From positions 33,370-97,369 of the forward strand of contig NZ_JALIRP010000015.1 of assembly GCF_022898935.1 (NCBI RefSeq): a stretch of 64,000 nt of DNA, read 5' to 3'. Shown here in pieces: positions 33,911 through 42,453 of the stretch (position 1 is the first letter of the stretch; every line of letters begins with the position of its first letter). The stretch comes from Paenibacillus mangrovi (lineage in GTDB: Bacteria; Bacillota; Bacilli; Paenibacillales; Paenibacillaceae). The notes under the pieces were generated by a model, which saw only the letters and a list, made by a program, of their open reading frames with translations, made no database searches and was not told where the DNA came from. The position numbers and the translations under genes are program-made.

Positions 33911-35101
33911 ATGATTATTAAACCGAGAACACGCGGATTCATCTGCACCACCTCGCATCCTGCAGGCTGCGCAGCACAGGTTCAGGAGCAAATTGATTAT
34001 GTGCAGTCCAAGCCGGAAATTCAGGGTCCGAAGAACGTGCTTGTGATCGGCGCTTCCACGGGATATGGACTGGCGGCGAGAATTACAGCAGCTTTTGGAG
34101 CACATGCCAACACCGTAGGCGTATATCGTCCAAGCAGTGGCTCTGAGAAACGTACGGCATCCGCAGGCTGGTACAATTCCGCTGCTTTTGAGCAGGCTGC
34201 ACAAGATGCTGGCCTTAAATCCTTTAGCGTTACCGGTGATGCATTCGCCAAGGAAACGAAAGAAAAAACGGTTCAACTGATCAAGGAAAAGATCGGCAAA
34301 GTAGATCTGGTCATCTACAGCGTGGCTTCCGCCCGCAAAACCGATGCGGAAACTGGAGAAGCATACAATTCCGTACTGAAGCCAATCGGCAAACCTTATT
34401 CGAATAAAACAGTAAACTTCCATACGGGTGAAGTAACCGAGATCACGCTCGAGCCTGCTACGGAAAAAGAAATTCAAGACACCGTAGCTGTAATGGGTGG
34501 CGATGACTGGGAAGATTGGATCAAGGCACTTCGCGAAGCTGAGGTACTCACTGATAATGTCACTACAATCTCCTTCTCCTACATAGGTTCCGAGATTACA
34601 CAAGCGGTATACCGTGAAGGATCCATTGGCCGTGCCAAGGACCATCTTGAAGCGACTGCCCTGAAAATGAATGAACAGCTGAAATCCACAGGGGGACGGG
34701 CCTATGTGGTTGTGAGCAAGGGGCTCGTAACCCAGTCCAGCTCCGCGATTCCGGTTGTCCCTCTTTATATCTCATCCTTGTACAAAATTATGAAGGAAAA
34801 AGGCATTCATGAGGGATGCATCGAGCAGACCTATCGTTTGTTCTTAGACCGTCTCTATACGGACGGAGAAACTCCTGTAGACGAATCCGGACGGATCCGT
34901 ATTGATGATTGGGAGCTTCGAGAAGATGTCCAGGCTGAAGTTGTTAAGCTGTGGGACAGCGTGACGACAGACAATATTTATGAGCTGACCGATCTCGAAG
35001 GATACCGTCGTGAATTCTTCCAGCTCTTTGGTTTTGAAACCGATGGTGTGGACTACGAGGCAGATGTGAATCCAGACGTCCAAGTACCCAACTCAATTTA
35101 G
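33911..35101 (+). CDS. fabV: Enoyl-ACP reductase, FabV type
   Basis: A 396-residue NADH-dependent trans-2-enoyl-ACP (or enoyl-CoA) reductase, the last step of each fatty-acid elongation cycle. The NADH-binding glycine motif is VIGASTGYGLAARI at residues 45-58; the FabV active-site motif Y-x8-K is Tyr 234 to Lys 243 (YREGSIGRAK). FabV enzymes are typically insensitive to triclosan. AGAGGAAATG precedes the ATG. Single gene; a hairpin with C/T run follows. Confidence 0.94.
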   Translation: MIIKPRTRGFICTTSHPAGCAAQVQEQIDYVQSKPEIQGPKNVLVIGASTGYGLAARITAAFGAHANTVGVYRPSSGSEKRTASAGWYNSAAFEQAAQDAGLKSFSVTGDAFAKETKEKTVQLIKEKIGKVDLVIYSVASARKTDAETGEAYNSVLKPIGKPYSNKTVNFHTGEVTEITLEPATEKEIQDTVAVMGGDDWEDWIKALREAEVLTDNVTTISFSYIGSEITQAVYREGSIGRAKDHLEATALKMNEQLKSTGGRAYVVVSKGLVTQSSSAIPVVPLYISSLYKIMKEKGIHEGCIEQTYRLFLDRLYTDGETPVDESGRIRIDDWELREDVQAEVVKLWDSVTTDNIYELTDLEGYRREFFQLFGFETDGVDYEADVNPDVQVPNSI

Positions 35102-35112
35102 TATAAGTACAC

Positions 35113-35142
35113 AAGGTTCGCCGGCTGCGGCGGACCTTTCTT
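35113..35142 (+). terminator. Terminator of fabV
   Basis: AAGGT...CGCCG pairs with CGGCG...ACCTT (35113-35138), followed by a pyrimidine run. The interval 35143-35380 holds no gene. Confidence 0.75.
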
Positions 35143-35380
35143 CTTCTCCTTTTTCCCCCTCCTAAAAATTCCGTCTTCATGCCCGTCCGCTTGGAATTGT
35201 TTCGTTCCCAGCCGTACAACTGTATTCCACCTGTAGACAAATCCGCCTTTTTTTCATTCTATAATGACATAGGACTAGCGGTTCCCAACTTTTAACCGTA
35301 TAATGATAGCGGGTCAGATGAAATAAAGCGTTATCATCTTACTCTAATTTCCAGTTCACAAAACTCGGAGGAATGTATTC

Positions 35381-36790
35381 ATGAGATTAGAAAAAGACTT
35401 TCTCGGCACGAAAGAAGTTCCAGAAGAAGCTTACTACGGAATACAAACGATGCGTGCAGCGGAAAACTTTCCGATTACCGGCCAGAGGATTCATCCGGAA
35501 CTGATCCGGGCTATGGCCATGGTCAAAAAAGGCGCTGCAATCGCCAATATGGAAATTAAAAGGCTGCTCCCTTCTAAAGGTGATGCGATCGTCCAAGCCG
35601 CCGATGAGATCATTAACGGTAAATGGTTCGATCAGTTCATAGTTGATCCGATTCAAGGCGGAGCAGGTACTTCTATTAATATGAACACGAATGAGGTCAT
35701 TGCGAACCGCGCACTCGAGCTGATCGGCAAAGAAAAAGGTAGCTACGCCGACATCAGCCCTAACAATCATGTGAACATGGCCCAATCCACCAACGATTCA
35801 TTCCCGTCAGCGGTTCACTTGGCTACATTAACGATGATCGAAAAACTCCTTGTAACCATGGGCGATCTTCGTAAAGCCTTCCAGAATAAATCCGAAGAAT
35901 TTGATTCGGTCATTAAGATGGGCCGTACCCATCTTCAGGATGCGGTTCCGATTCGTTTGGGACAAGAATTCCAGGCTTATGCACGTGTACTAGATCGTGA
36001 CATTGAGCGTCTTCGCGCAACCAAAAAAAATCTGCTGCACATTAACATGGGTGCCACGGCCGTAGGTACAGGCCTTAACGCCGATGTGCGCTACATTGAG
36101 CATGTAGCCGAAGTGCTTGCTGAACTTAGCGGCTTTCCGATTAAACCAGCCGAGCATCTGGTCGACGCAACGCAAAATACCGATGCTTACACCGAAGTTT
36201 CGGCGGCACTCAAAATTTGCATGATGAACATGTCCAAGGTTGCAAACGATATTCGCTTGATGGCCTCCGGACCAAGAGCAGGTCTTGGCGAGCTGACGTT
36301 GCCTTCAAGACAACCGGGATCTTCCATTATGCCAGGTAAGGTCAATCCGGTCATGGCAGAGGTTATTAACCAGATTGCATTCCAGGTTATCGGTAATGAC
36401 CATACCATCTGCCTTGCATCTGAAGCAGGCCAGCTTGAACTGAATGTAATGGAACCAGTTCTGGTATACAACCTGCTGCAATCCCTTGAAATTATGAATA
36501 ATGGCTTCCGGGTATTCCGTGAGCATTGCGTAGAGGGTATTCAGGCGAATGTTGAACGGTGCCGGGAATATGTTGAGAACAGCGTTGGCATCATTACTGC
36601 GCTTAATCCGCATCTCGGTTATGAAGTCGTATCGAGAATCGCACGTGAAGCCATCACGACAGGCAAACCAGTCCGCGAACTATGTCTTCTTTATAATGTA
36701 TTGACGGAAGAAGAATTGAATATTATTCTGGACCCATATCAGATGACCAACCCGGGAATTGCCGGTGAAGAGCTTTTGAATAAGGAATAA
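35381..36790 (+). CDS. aspA: Aspartate ammonia-lyase
   Basis: A 469-residue homotetrameric lyase that converts L-aspartate to fumarate and ammonia in the cytoplasm. Family marks are MRLEKDFLGTKEVPEEAYYG at the N-terminus, SPNNHVNMAQSTNDSFP near 128, GRTHLQDAVP near 185, and the flexible signature loop GSSIMPGKVNPV around residues 312-323. The length is standard. GGAGG precedes the ATG. It is a single gene with a terminator right after it. The fumarase/aspartase superfamily also contains fumarase C, but the N-terminal features fit aspartase. Confidence 0.95.
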   Translation: MRLEKDFLGTKEVPEEAYYGIQTMRAAENFPITGQRIHPELIRAMAMVKKGAAIANMEIKRLLPSKGDAIVQAADEIINGKWFDQFIVDPIQGGAGTSINMNTNEVIANRALELIGKEKGSYADISPNNHVNMAQSTNDSFPSAVHLATLTMIEKLLVTMGDLRKAFQNKSEEFDSVIKMGRTHLQDAVPIRLGQEFQAYARVLDRDIERLRATKKNLLHINMGATAVGTGLNADVRYIEHVAEVLAELSGFPIKPAEHLVDATQNTDAYTEVSAALKICMMNMSKVANDIRLMASGPRAGLGELTLPSRQPGSSIMPGKVNPVMAEVINQIAFQVIGNDHTICLASEAGQLELNVMEPVLVYNLLQSLEIMNNGFRVFREHCVEGIQANVERCREYVENSVGIITALNPHLGYEVVSRIAREAITTGKPVRELCLLYNVLTEEELNIILDPYQMTNPGIAGEELLNKE

Positions 36791-36808
36791 TCGTTGTTTT
36801 TGACTACA

Positions 36809-36841
36809 GGCAGTGCTGATTCATATGGCACTGCCCTTTTT
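36809..36841 (+). terminator. Terminator of aspA
   Basis: GGCAGTGC (36809-36816) pairs with GCACTGCC (36828-36835), followed by CTTTTTC. Confidence 0.88.
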
Positions 36842-36900
36842 CGTTGGATATTTTAAACTATGTTGTTGATATTTGAATTGTACATAAGGAGATGTTGGCT

Positions 36901-37536
36901 TTGGGTAAAAAGGTAGATTATAAAAAAGATTTTAAGCAGCTCTATATGGCAAAAACACATCCTGAAATTGTGGAAGTGCCGAGGATGCCATTTTTTATCG
37001 TCAGTGGATCTGGAGATCCTAATGGCGAGGAATTCGCCAAGGCAACAGAAGCTTTGTACAGCATGAGTTATGCTGTGAGAATGTCCTACAAAAGTGAAAA
37101 TGTACCCGTTGGATACTATGAGTATACGGTTTTCCCTCTTGAGGGGGTATGGGACTTGATTGATTACTCAAAGCCCTCAACAGACAAAAGCAATTTTAAG
37201 TACACCCTCATGATACGCCAACCTGACTTTTTGACAGTAGAGGGGTTCGAACGGTTTTTGGGGCAGACGAAGCAGAAAAGGTCAAATCCGTACCTTGACA
37301 GAGTTCGCTTTGAATATCTCGAAGATGGTTTGAATTGTCAAATGATGCATCTTGGTAGTTTTGATGATGAACCTGAAAGCTTCGCACGAATGGAAGCATA
37401 CTGTGCAGAACATGGCTTTATCCGTGCAAGTAAAATTCATCGGGAAATTTATTTGTCTGATCCCCGCAAGACTGAACCGTCAAAGTTGAAAACTGTGTTA
37501 AGATTCCATGTAAAACCCATAAATAAACGGAAATGA
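36901..37536 (+). CDS. GyrI-like small-molecule binding domain protein
   Basis: About 211 residues, start TTG 36901 with AAGGAG 9 bases before it; the ATG at 36892 overlaps the site. The fold is the stand-alone GyrI-like/SHS2 ligand-binding domain (COG4832 type): KDFKQLYMAKTHPEIVEVPRM, then FFIVSGSGDPNGEEF, YTVFPLEGVWDL and GSFDDEPESFARMEAYC. Such proteins bind or hydrolyse small toxic molecules or resemble effector domains of AraC/MerR regulators. No DNA-binding domain is present. Confidence 0.85.
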   Translation: MGKKVDYKKDFKQLYMAKTHPEIVEVPRMPFFIVSGSGDPNGEEFAKATEALYSMSYAVRMSYKSENVPVGYYEYTVFPLEGVWDLIDYSKPSTDKSNFKYTLMIRQPDFLTVEGFERFLGQTKQKRSNPYLDRVRFEYLEDGLNCQMMHLGSFDDEPESFARMEAYCAEHGFIRASKIHREIYLSDPRKTEPSKLKTVLRFHVKPINKRK

Positions 37537-37551
37537 TGGGAGTTCAATTTG

Positions 37552-37578
37552 CCGCCTTTTCATTAGGGCGGTTTTCTT
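37552..37578 (+). terminator. Terminator of the GyrI-like gene
   Basis: CCGCC (37552-37556) pairs with GGCGG (37567-37571), followed by TTTTCTTTT. Confidence 0.75.
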
Positions 37579-37890
37579 TTGGTCAAGAATTTGTTCTTGA
37601 CTGTTATGCTCTGGATATGAGACCGCTATTTTTACAAAATAAGTACGTGGTTGGCTGCTTGATCACTGATAGTTGCTAGGTATGGATACAATGATTTTCT
37701 ATTGTGAATTTTTCAGGTGTTGTATTTTTTATATGTAAAAATGCAATTATCCATAATCCACCGATATCAATATCGGCTATTTACATAATTTTGGATGAAA
37801 TAAACCATCATATAAGCTGATGCCAACACACTATCGATGGAGCGGGTGATTTGTTTTTCTGCTCATGCTGATGAACGAGGTGAAATAATC
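37579..37890. other. AT-rich intergenic region, no gene
   Basis: No supported gene. The only structure I see is the isolated palindrome CCGATAT-CA-ATATCGG at 37761-37776. Confidence 0.6.
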
Positions 37891-37922
37891 AAAAAAGAGA
37901 GGCGCCCAAAGCGTCCTCTCTT
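37891..37922 (-). terminator. Terminator of the methionine aminopeptidase gene
   Basis: AAGAGAGG at the left arm pairs with CCTCTCTT at the right arm; the minus strand continues with six T. Confidence 0.85.
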
Positions 37923-37929
37923 GAGTGTT

Positions 37930-38676
37930 TTATTGCATCGTCAGAATTTCCGGACCATTCGCCGTAATGGCAATTGTATGCTCATATTGTGCAGACAGGC
38001 CGCCGTCCATGGTTCTGGCTGTCCAACCGTCACTATCCATTTTGCTTCGATAGGTTCCTGTATTCAGCATAGGCTCGATGGTGATAACCATACCTTCTTT
38101 GAGGCGTGGCCCTACATTCGGTGGACCATAATGCGGAACCTGCGGCTCCTCATGCATATCTCTGCCAATCCCATGGCCAATAAATTCACGAACCACAGAG
38201 AATCCTTCCGCCTCGGCATAGACCTGGATCTCGTGGGAGATATCTCCGATCCGGTTGCCGATGACCGCCTTCTCGATTCCTTTGTACAAGGATTCTTTTG
38301 TCACGTCCAGCAGATGCTGCGCTTGCTCCGAAACATTGCCTACAGTGTAAGACCAGGCGGAGTCTGCAAGCCAGCCATTCAGGTTAACGACCATATCCAC
38401 TGTAATGATGTCGCCGTCCTTAAGCACTGTTTTCCCCGGGAAACCATGACAAATAACATCGTTCACCGATGTGCAGGTCGCATAAGGAAATCCGTTATAT
38501 CCCTTCTGTTCCGGAGTTGCTCCGTTCTTGCGAATAAACTGCTCGGCAAATCGGTCAATTTCTATGGTTGTGATGCCGGGAACGATCATCTTTTTAATTT
38601 CCCGGTGGCATGCTGCGAGGATCGCACCGGCTTCTTTCATCTGTTCAATCTGTGATTTGGTCTTAATGGTAATCAT
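37930..38676 (-). CDS. map: Methionine aminopeptidase, type I
   Basis: A 248-residue cytoplasmic di-metal peptidase that removes the initiator methionine. Ligand motifs in order: ITVDMVVNLNGWLADSA (two Asp), FIGHGIGRDMHEEP (His), MVITIEPML (Glu) and QYEHTIAIT (Glu). The length fits the short type Ia form. The ribosome-binding site GAGGG precedes the ATG. It stands alone rather than in the ribosomal secY-adk-map cluster, so it may be a second copy, as in many Bacillales. Confidence 0.94.
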   Translation of the reverse strand: MITIKTKSQIEQMKEAGAILAACHREIKKMIVPGITTIEIDRFAEQFIRKNGATPEQKGYNGFPYATCTSVNDVICHGFPGKTVLKDGDIITVDMVVNLNGWLADSAWSYTVGNVSEQAQHLLDVTKESLYKGIEKAVIGNRIGDISHEIQVYAEAEGFSVVREFIGHGIGRDMHEEPQVPHYGPPNVGPRLKEGMVITIEPMLNTGTYRSKMDSDGWTARTMDGGLSAQYEHTIAITANGPEILTMQ

Positions 38677-38727
38677 CTAATCCCTCATTCCTGTCTGATC
38701 TCTCTATTATACCCTGATATTCGAAAA

Positions 38728-38757
38728 AAGTCCTGATCCGGCTAAGGATCAGGACTT
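38728..38757. terminator. Terminator of the YhgE/Pip gene
   Basis: AAGTCCTGATCC (38728-38739) pairs perfectly with GGATCAGGACTT (38746-38757); A-rich on both sides. Confidence 0.88.
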
Positions 38758-38766
38758 AAAAAATCT

Positions 38767-41031
38767 TTATACGGCTTCAGCAGGATGTGCGTTCGTCTCT
38801 TTCTTCTTGCCGCGTGTTAAGAAGTATACGAGCGTCAATGAAAGGAAGATCAAAGCGTCAATGATCAAAATACCTGCCTGCTTCCACACCAGATCGAAAT
38901 CTCCGCTTGAAATGATCGCTTTATAGCCAATAACGCTATGCGACATTGGCAGCCACGGATTAAACGGCTTAAGCCAATCCGGAATCAGTTCCAGCGGGAA
39001 TGTACCTGCACTGGTCGTCAGCTGAAGAATAAGCAATATAATCATGAGGAACCGTCCAGGATTATCAAGCCAAGTAACAGTCGCCTGCACGATAAACATG
39101 AATGCCAAGCTAGTGATGAAGGTGAATAGGAAGAATAGAGGCACACTTTGGACCTCAAGGCCCAATCCGAGCAAAACAATCGCTGCGGCCACAACGGATT
39201 GCAATAAACTCATGCCCCCGAATGAGAGCGAACGGCTGACAAAGCGGCTGAAACCAGAGGCTCCTTCTACCGTTGTTCCTCTGACCGAGATGACGATCGT
39301 CGAAATCAGTGCTCCGACGAACAATCCGAGAGACATGAAATATGGCGTTAAGCCCGTACCGTAGTTTGGAACTTTACGGGACTCATTCTCCTTGGAATCG
39401 ACCGGTTTGGCGAACATTTTAACCAAATCATCGGTTTTCTTCAGCTCGGAGGTTTGGTCTGCTGCATCATTCAGTTTGGTTGACAGCTCTTTCGAACCGT
39501 CATTCAGCTCCGAAATGCCCTTCTCGAGATCACCCGCACCGTTATTCAGCTGCTGCGAGCCGTCTGCGAGCGCCGTTAGTCCCCCTGTCAGCTGGCTAGC
39601 TCCGCCTTCCAACTGGGAGGTCCCTGACAATAACTGCTGCGAGCCCGTAACCAGCGCTTTACTGCCGCCGGCTGCCTCATTCAGCTTCTCGCCGAAAGTC
39701 GTCAGTCCGGCAGTCAATGCGGACTGTCCATCATTTAGCTTCGTTGCCCCTTGAACGAGCTGCTCTTGGCCATGCACAAGCTGACCGCTGCCTTCAATAA
39801 GCTGCTGCTGCCCGCTGTGAAGTGCTGACGCACCTTCAAGCAGCTGCTGCTGTGCGCCATGCAAGGAATCAGCTCCATCAGACAGCTTTTGCTGTCCTGC
39901 AGCTACCTTGGCGCTTCCTTCCGCTACAGACTGGCTCGCTGCCATCAGTTTCTGGAACTGAGGATTCTGAGCGAGCTCAGGACTGGACTGTGCCAGCTGC
40001 TGCAGACCATCAGCAACACCTTTGGCTCCTTCGGATACTTGTGCAGTTCCATCCAGCGAAGATTTGAGGCCCGAAGCCAAATCAGCGCTACCCTGCTCGG
40101 AGGACTTCAAGCCTGCCTCCAGCTTGCTGGCCCCCTGCTCGGAGCCCTGAAGACCTGTATCGAGCTTCTTGGCACCGTCCAGTGAGCTCTGGAGTCCGGT
40201 TTGAAGCTGCTTTCCGCCCTGCTGAGCTTGCTGTGCGCCAGTTAACAGCTGGCCTTCCGCTGTATTCAGCTGATCCAGACCACTCGATAACTGGCTAGTG
40301 CCTTGGCTCAGCTGTCCTGCGCCTTTGTTCAGATCTCCTGCACCTTTGGCAAGTGGCGCTGCTCCATTTTTGGCATCCAATGTGCCATTAGCGAGTTTGT
40401 TCAGGTTCTCCTTCAACTTAACGGCGCCGTCATCCAATTGGGAGCCGCCGTCATGAATTTTACTCGCACCATCACCTGCTTCTGCCAGGCCTTTAGATGC
40501 ATCGGTAAAACCGTCCAGTAGAACATCAGCATAAGACTCGGTTACTTTGTTCGCTATCGTCGCTTGAATTTCTTGCATCGCTGAAGTCCCGATTTGCGAA
40601 GCGATAAAGTTGTAATCACCATTTGGCTCATACGTGATGGTTGCGGGCTGAGGCTTATCGTCCATCAGCGTTGTCGCCTGACTAGAGAAATTTTCGGGAA
40701 TGGTAATTTTCATATAATAGTGGTTGTCTTTCATTCCCTTGTCCGCATCCTTATCACTAACAAATTCCCAGTCAAAATCTTTGTTCTTCTTCAGCTCATC
40801 GACCAAATCCGAACCAACGTGCAGCTTCTCGCCTTCAAGCTCTGCACCGATATCCTTATTTACTACAGCGACAGGCAATTGGTCCAAATGACCGTACGGA
40901 TCCCAAAAGGCTGCCAGATAAACACCGCTGTACATAATCGGAATGAAAATGACGGCGATCACGGGGATCAGCACTTTTGGGTTCTTCAATGCTGCACCTA
41001 AATCTTTGAAAAACACGGATAAAGCCTTCAT
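38767..41031 (-). CDS. YhgE/Pip-family membrane protein
   Basis: About 754 residues. One N-terminal transmembrane helix (VLIPVIAVIFIPIMYSGVYL), a very long extracellular stalk at roughly 150-540 made of short repeats of the form x-x-G-x-x-x-L (LSQGTSQLSSGLDQL, LQTGLQSSLDGAKKL and so on), then five C-terminal helices of the ABC-2-like domain. The family includes phage infection protein (Pip) and YhgE and parts of type VII secretion; its function is poorly known. The start at ATG 41031 follows AGGGGGA. A TetR gene is just upstream on the same strand. Confidence 0.9.
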   Translation of the reverse strand: MKALSVFFKDLGAALKNPKVLIPVIAVIFIPIMYSGVYLAAFWDPYGHLDQLPVAVVNKDIGAELEGEKLHVGSDLVDELKKNKDFDWEFVSDKDADKGMKDNHYYMKITIPENFSSQATTLMDDKPQPATITYEPNGDYNFIASQIGTSAMQEIQATIANKVTESYADVLLDGFTDASKGLAEAGDGASKIHDGGSQLDDGAVKLKENLNKLANGTLDAKNGAAPLAKGAGDLNKGAGQLSQGTSQLSSGLDQLNTAEGQLLTGAQQAQQGGKQLQTGLQSSLDGAKKLDTGLQGSEQGASKLEAGLKSSEQGSADLASGLKSSLDGTAQVSEGAKGVADGLQQLAQSSPELAQNPQFQKLMAASQSVAEGSAKVAAGQQKLSDGADSLHGAQQQLLEGASALHSGQQQLIEGSGQLVHGQEQLVQGATKLNDGQSALTAGLTTFGEKLNEAAGGSKALVTGSQQLLSGTSQLEGGASQLTGGLTALADGSQQLNNGAGDLEKGISELNDGSKELSTKLNDAADQTSELKKTDDLVKMFAKPVDSKENESRKVPNYGTGLTPYFMSLGLFVGALISTIVISVRGTTVEGASGFSRFVSRSLSFGGMSLLQSVVAAAIVLLGLGLEVQSVPLFFLFTFITSLAFMFIVQATVTWLDNPGRFLMIILLILQLTTSAGTFPLELIPDWLKPFNPWLPMSHSVIGYKAIISSGDFDLVWKQAGILIIDALIFLSLTLVYFLTRGKKKETNAHPAEAV

Positions 41032-41213
41032 ATAAGTGGTAGTCCCCCTTTTCTTAGTTGTTAGATGCTTTCTCAACATCTCTGACTGGTTTCCTCATTT
41101 GGTCATACATACGCGAGCGGAAGTAGCTCCGAATTTTACACCATTTCGAAGCTGATCCGCTTGTTTACGCTTGGTTTTGGTGGTTTGTTCAATGTGAATT
41201 CTTCCATGCGGAA

Positions 41214-41786
41214 TTATGCGTGCACAGCGAGTCCATCCTCCAAAAAGAGGCGGATATGCTCTTTGATTTGATCTTTCGTCAGGGGTTTATGGTTCTTATT
41301 CCATTCGGATGTCAGTGCAACGTACATTTTCACCATCAGAAAAGAAACAATGCCGGGATCGCACTCACGCAGCTCATTCTGCGCTATGGCATGCCCGATT
41401 TTTTTTTCGATATAGGTTAAAATGACGCTTTCTACCCGGTTCATCGCTTCCTGGGATTGAGGTGTTCCAACGTCCCTTACTTCCTGGGACAGTTTCGTGA
41501 GGAGTTCGTGCTCACTGCGGAATTCCAGAAGAGAATCCAATACGCGGAACAAATTGTCAAAAAAGCTTTTGTTATGGTCAACTTCCCGTAGGACGATGGC
41601 TTTCATCTCGGAAATAACTCCATACAAAATTTCATCGAATAACTGTTCCTTCGTATCAAAAAACGTATAAATGGTTCCTTTCCCCACATTGGCGATCTTG
41701 GCTACCTGCTCCATCGTCGTAGCCTTATAGCCAAACAGTGCAAAAGACCTTGATGCTGCTTCAAGTACTTGTTTTCTTCGATCCAC
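41214..41786 (-). CDS. TetR/AcrR-family regulator
   Basis: A 190-residue regulator starting at GTG 41786. The N-terminal HTH reads RKQVLEAASRSFALFGYKATTMEQVAKIANVGKGTIYTFF, seen in two consecutive blocks, followed by KEQLFDEI. It lies 182 bases upstream of the YhgE/Pip gene on the same strand and probably controls it. A small palindrome 30 bases upstream of its start suggests autoregulation. Confidence 0.9.
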   Translation of the reverse strand: MDRRKQVLEAASRSFALFGYKATTMEQVAKIANVGKGTIYTFFDTKEQLFDEILYGVISEMKAIVLREVDHNKSFFDNLFRVLDSLLEFRSEHELLTKLSQEVRDVGTPQSQEAMNRVESVILTYIEKKIGHAIAQNELRECDPGIVSFLMVKMYVALTSEWNKNHKPLTKDQIKEHIRLFLEDGLAVHA

Positions 41787-41817
41787 CGTTCCTATGTTTT
41801 TCCCCTCCCATCAGACA

Positions 41818-41832
41818 GCATACTCGGTATGC
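41818..41832. promoter_or_regulatory. Candidate TetR operator
   Basis: GCATAC (41818-41823), TCG, GTATGC (41827-41832): a perfect 6-bp inverted repeat just upstream of the TetR gene. Confidence 0.55.
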
Positions 41833-41917
41833 ATGACCACAAAACAAATCCAGTCATAAGGTCAATAAATACTTTACCACGTTCTTGGCCATATGACAAA
41901 TTTTAAATAATTAAAAT

Positions 41918-42274
41918 TCATGATATTTCTGAAATTTCATATTTTGCACGGTCTGTTTTCATCGACACATGCTGCTCTTCAATATGGCATTCGGTTAACC
42001 CATCCACATAGATCTGGAATGAATTTGTAGGCAGCGGAAAGTCTCCCATCTTATTTAGAACACTTCCTGAACCGTGCAGAATAAGGGAGTTGCCCTCCGC
42101 ATAGTCGTCAATCGAAGGTACCCTTTCTTTATATTCTGTGCCTTCAAGCATCACTCGGGTCTCGTCCAGATCACCCTGCTCCTCTTTGCGGATCAAAATC
42201 GTTTTCTGGATATGCTTATCCAGCCATTCCGTAATCGAATTAAGTGATTCACTCAACGTTAGCCCTTCTTTCAT
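41918..42274 (-). CDS. Hypothetical protein (about 112-118 aa)
   Basis: An acidic, soluble protein of unknown family (SLNSITEWLDKHIQKTILIRKEEQ... at the N-terminus, continuing with a predicted beta-rich half). The first ATG (42274) has no ribosome binding site; a TTG at 42256 stands 6 bases after GAAGGG and may be the real start. Even codon use and steady frame support a gene. No operon partner. Confidence 0.6.
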   Translation of the reverse strand: MKEGLTLSESLNSITEWLDKHIQKTILIRKEEQGDLDETRVMLEGTEYKERVPSIDDYAEGNSLILHGSGSVLNKMGDFPLPTNSFQIYVDGLTECHIEEQHVSMKTDRAKYEISEIS

Positions 42275-42350
42275 TCATTGTATTTGCTGTATCTTGCCTA
42301 TTATGTGTCTATCCACCACGGATATACACACTGAAAACAGCACTAAATAA

Positions 42351-42401
42351 CCCCACAAAGTGGGGACTTAGCTTCGAAGCTGATTCAGGTACTTTGCGGG
42401 G
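42351..42401. repeat. 51-base imperfect palindrome
   Basis: CCCCACAAAGT (42351-42361) pairs with ACTTTGCGGGG (42391-42401) with one mismatch, and the centre holds the perfect palindrome AGCTTCGAAGCT (42370-42381). Neither arm is followed by a T-run. It looks like a dispersed intergenic element, but I cannot confirm copies elsewhere. Confidence 0.6.
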
Positions 42402-42420
42402 GCCCCGGAAATTCACAAAA

Positions 42421-42446
42421 AAACGCCCGGAATACCGGGCGTCCTT
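42421..42446 (-). terminator. Terminator of the DHA2 exporter gene
   Basis: ACGCCCGG (42423-42430), AATA, CCGGGCGT (42435-42442); T-run follows on the minus strand. Confidence 0.88.
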
Positions 42447-42453
42447 AAAATGC

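Noticed and set aside
37837..38655. Long plus-strand open frame of 272 codons
   Set aside because: It is the antisense of the clear methionine aminopeptidase gene.
39392..39754. Ser/Pro-rich plus-strand frame
   Set aside because: Antisense shadow of the repetitive stalk of the YhgE/Pip gene.
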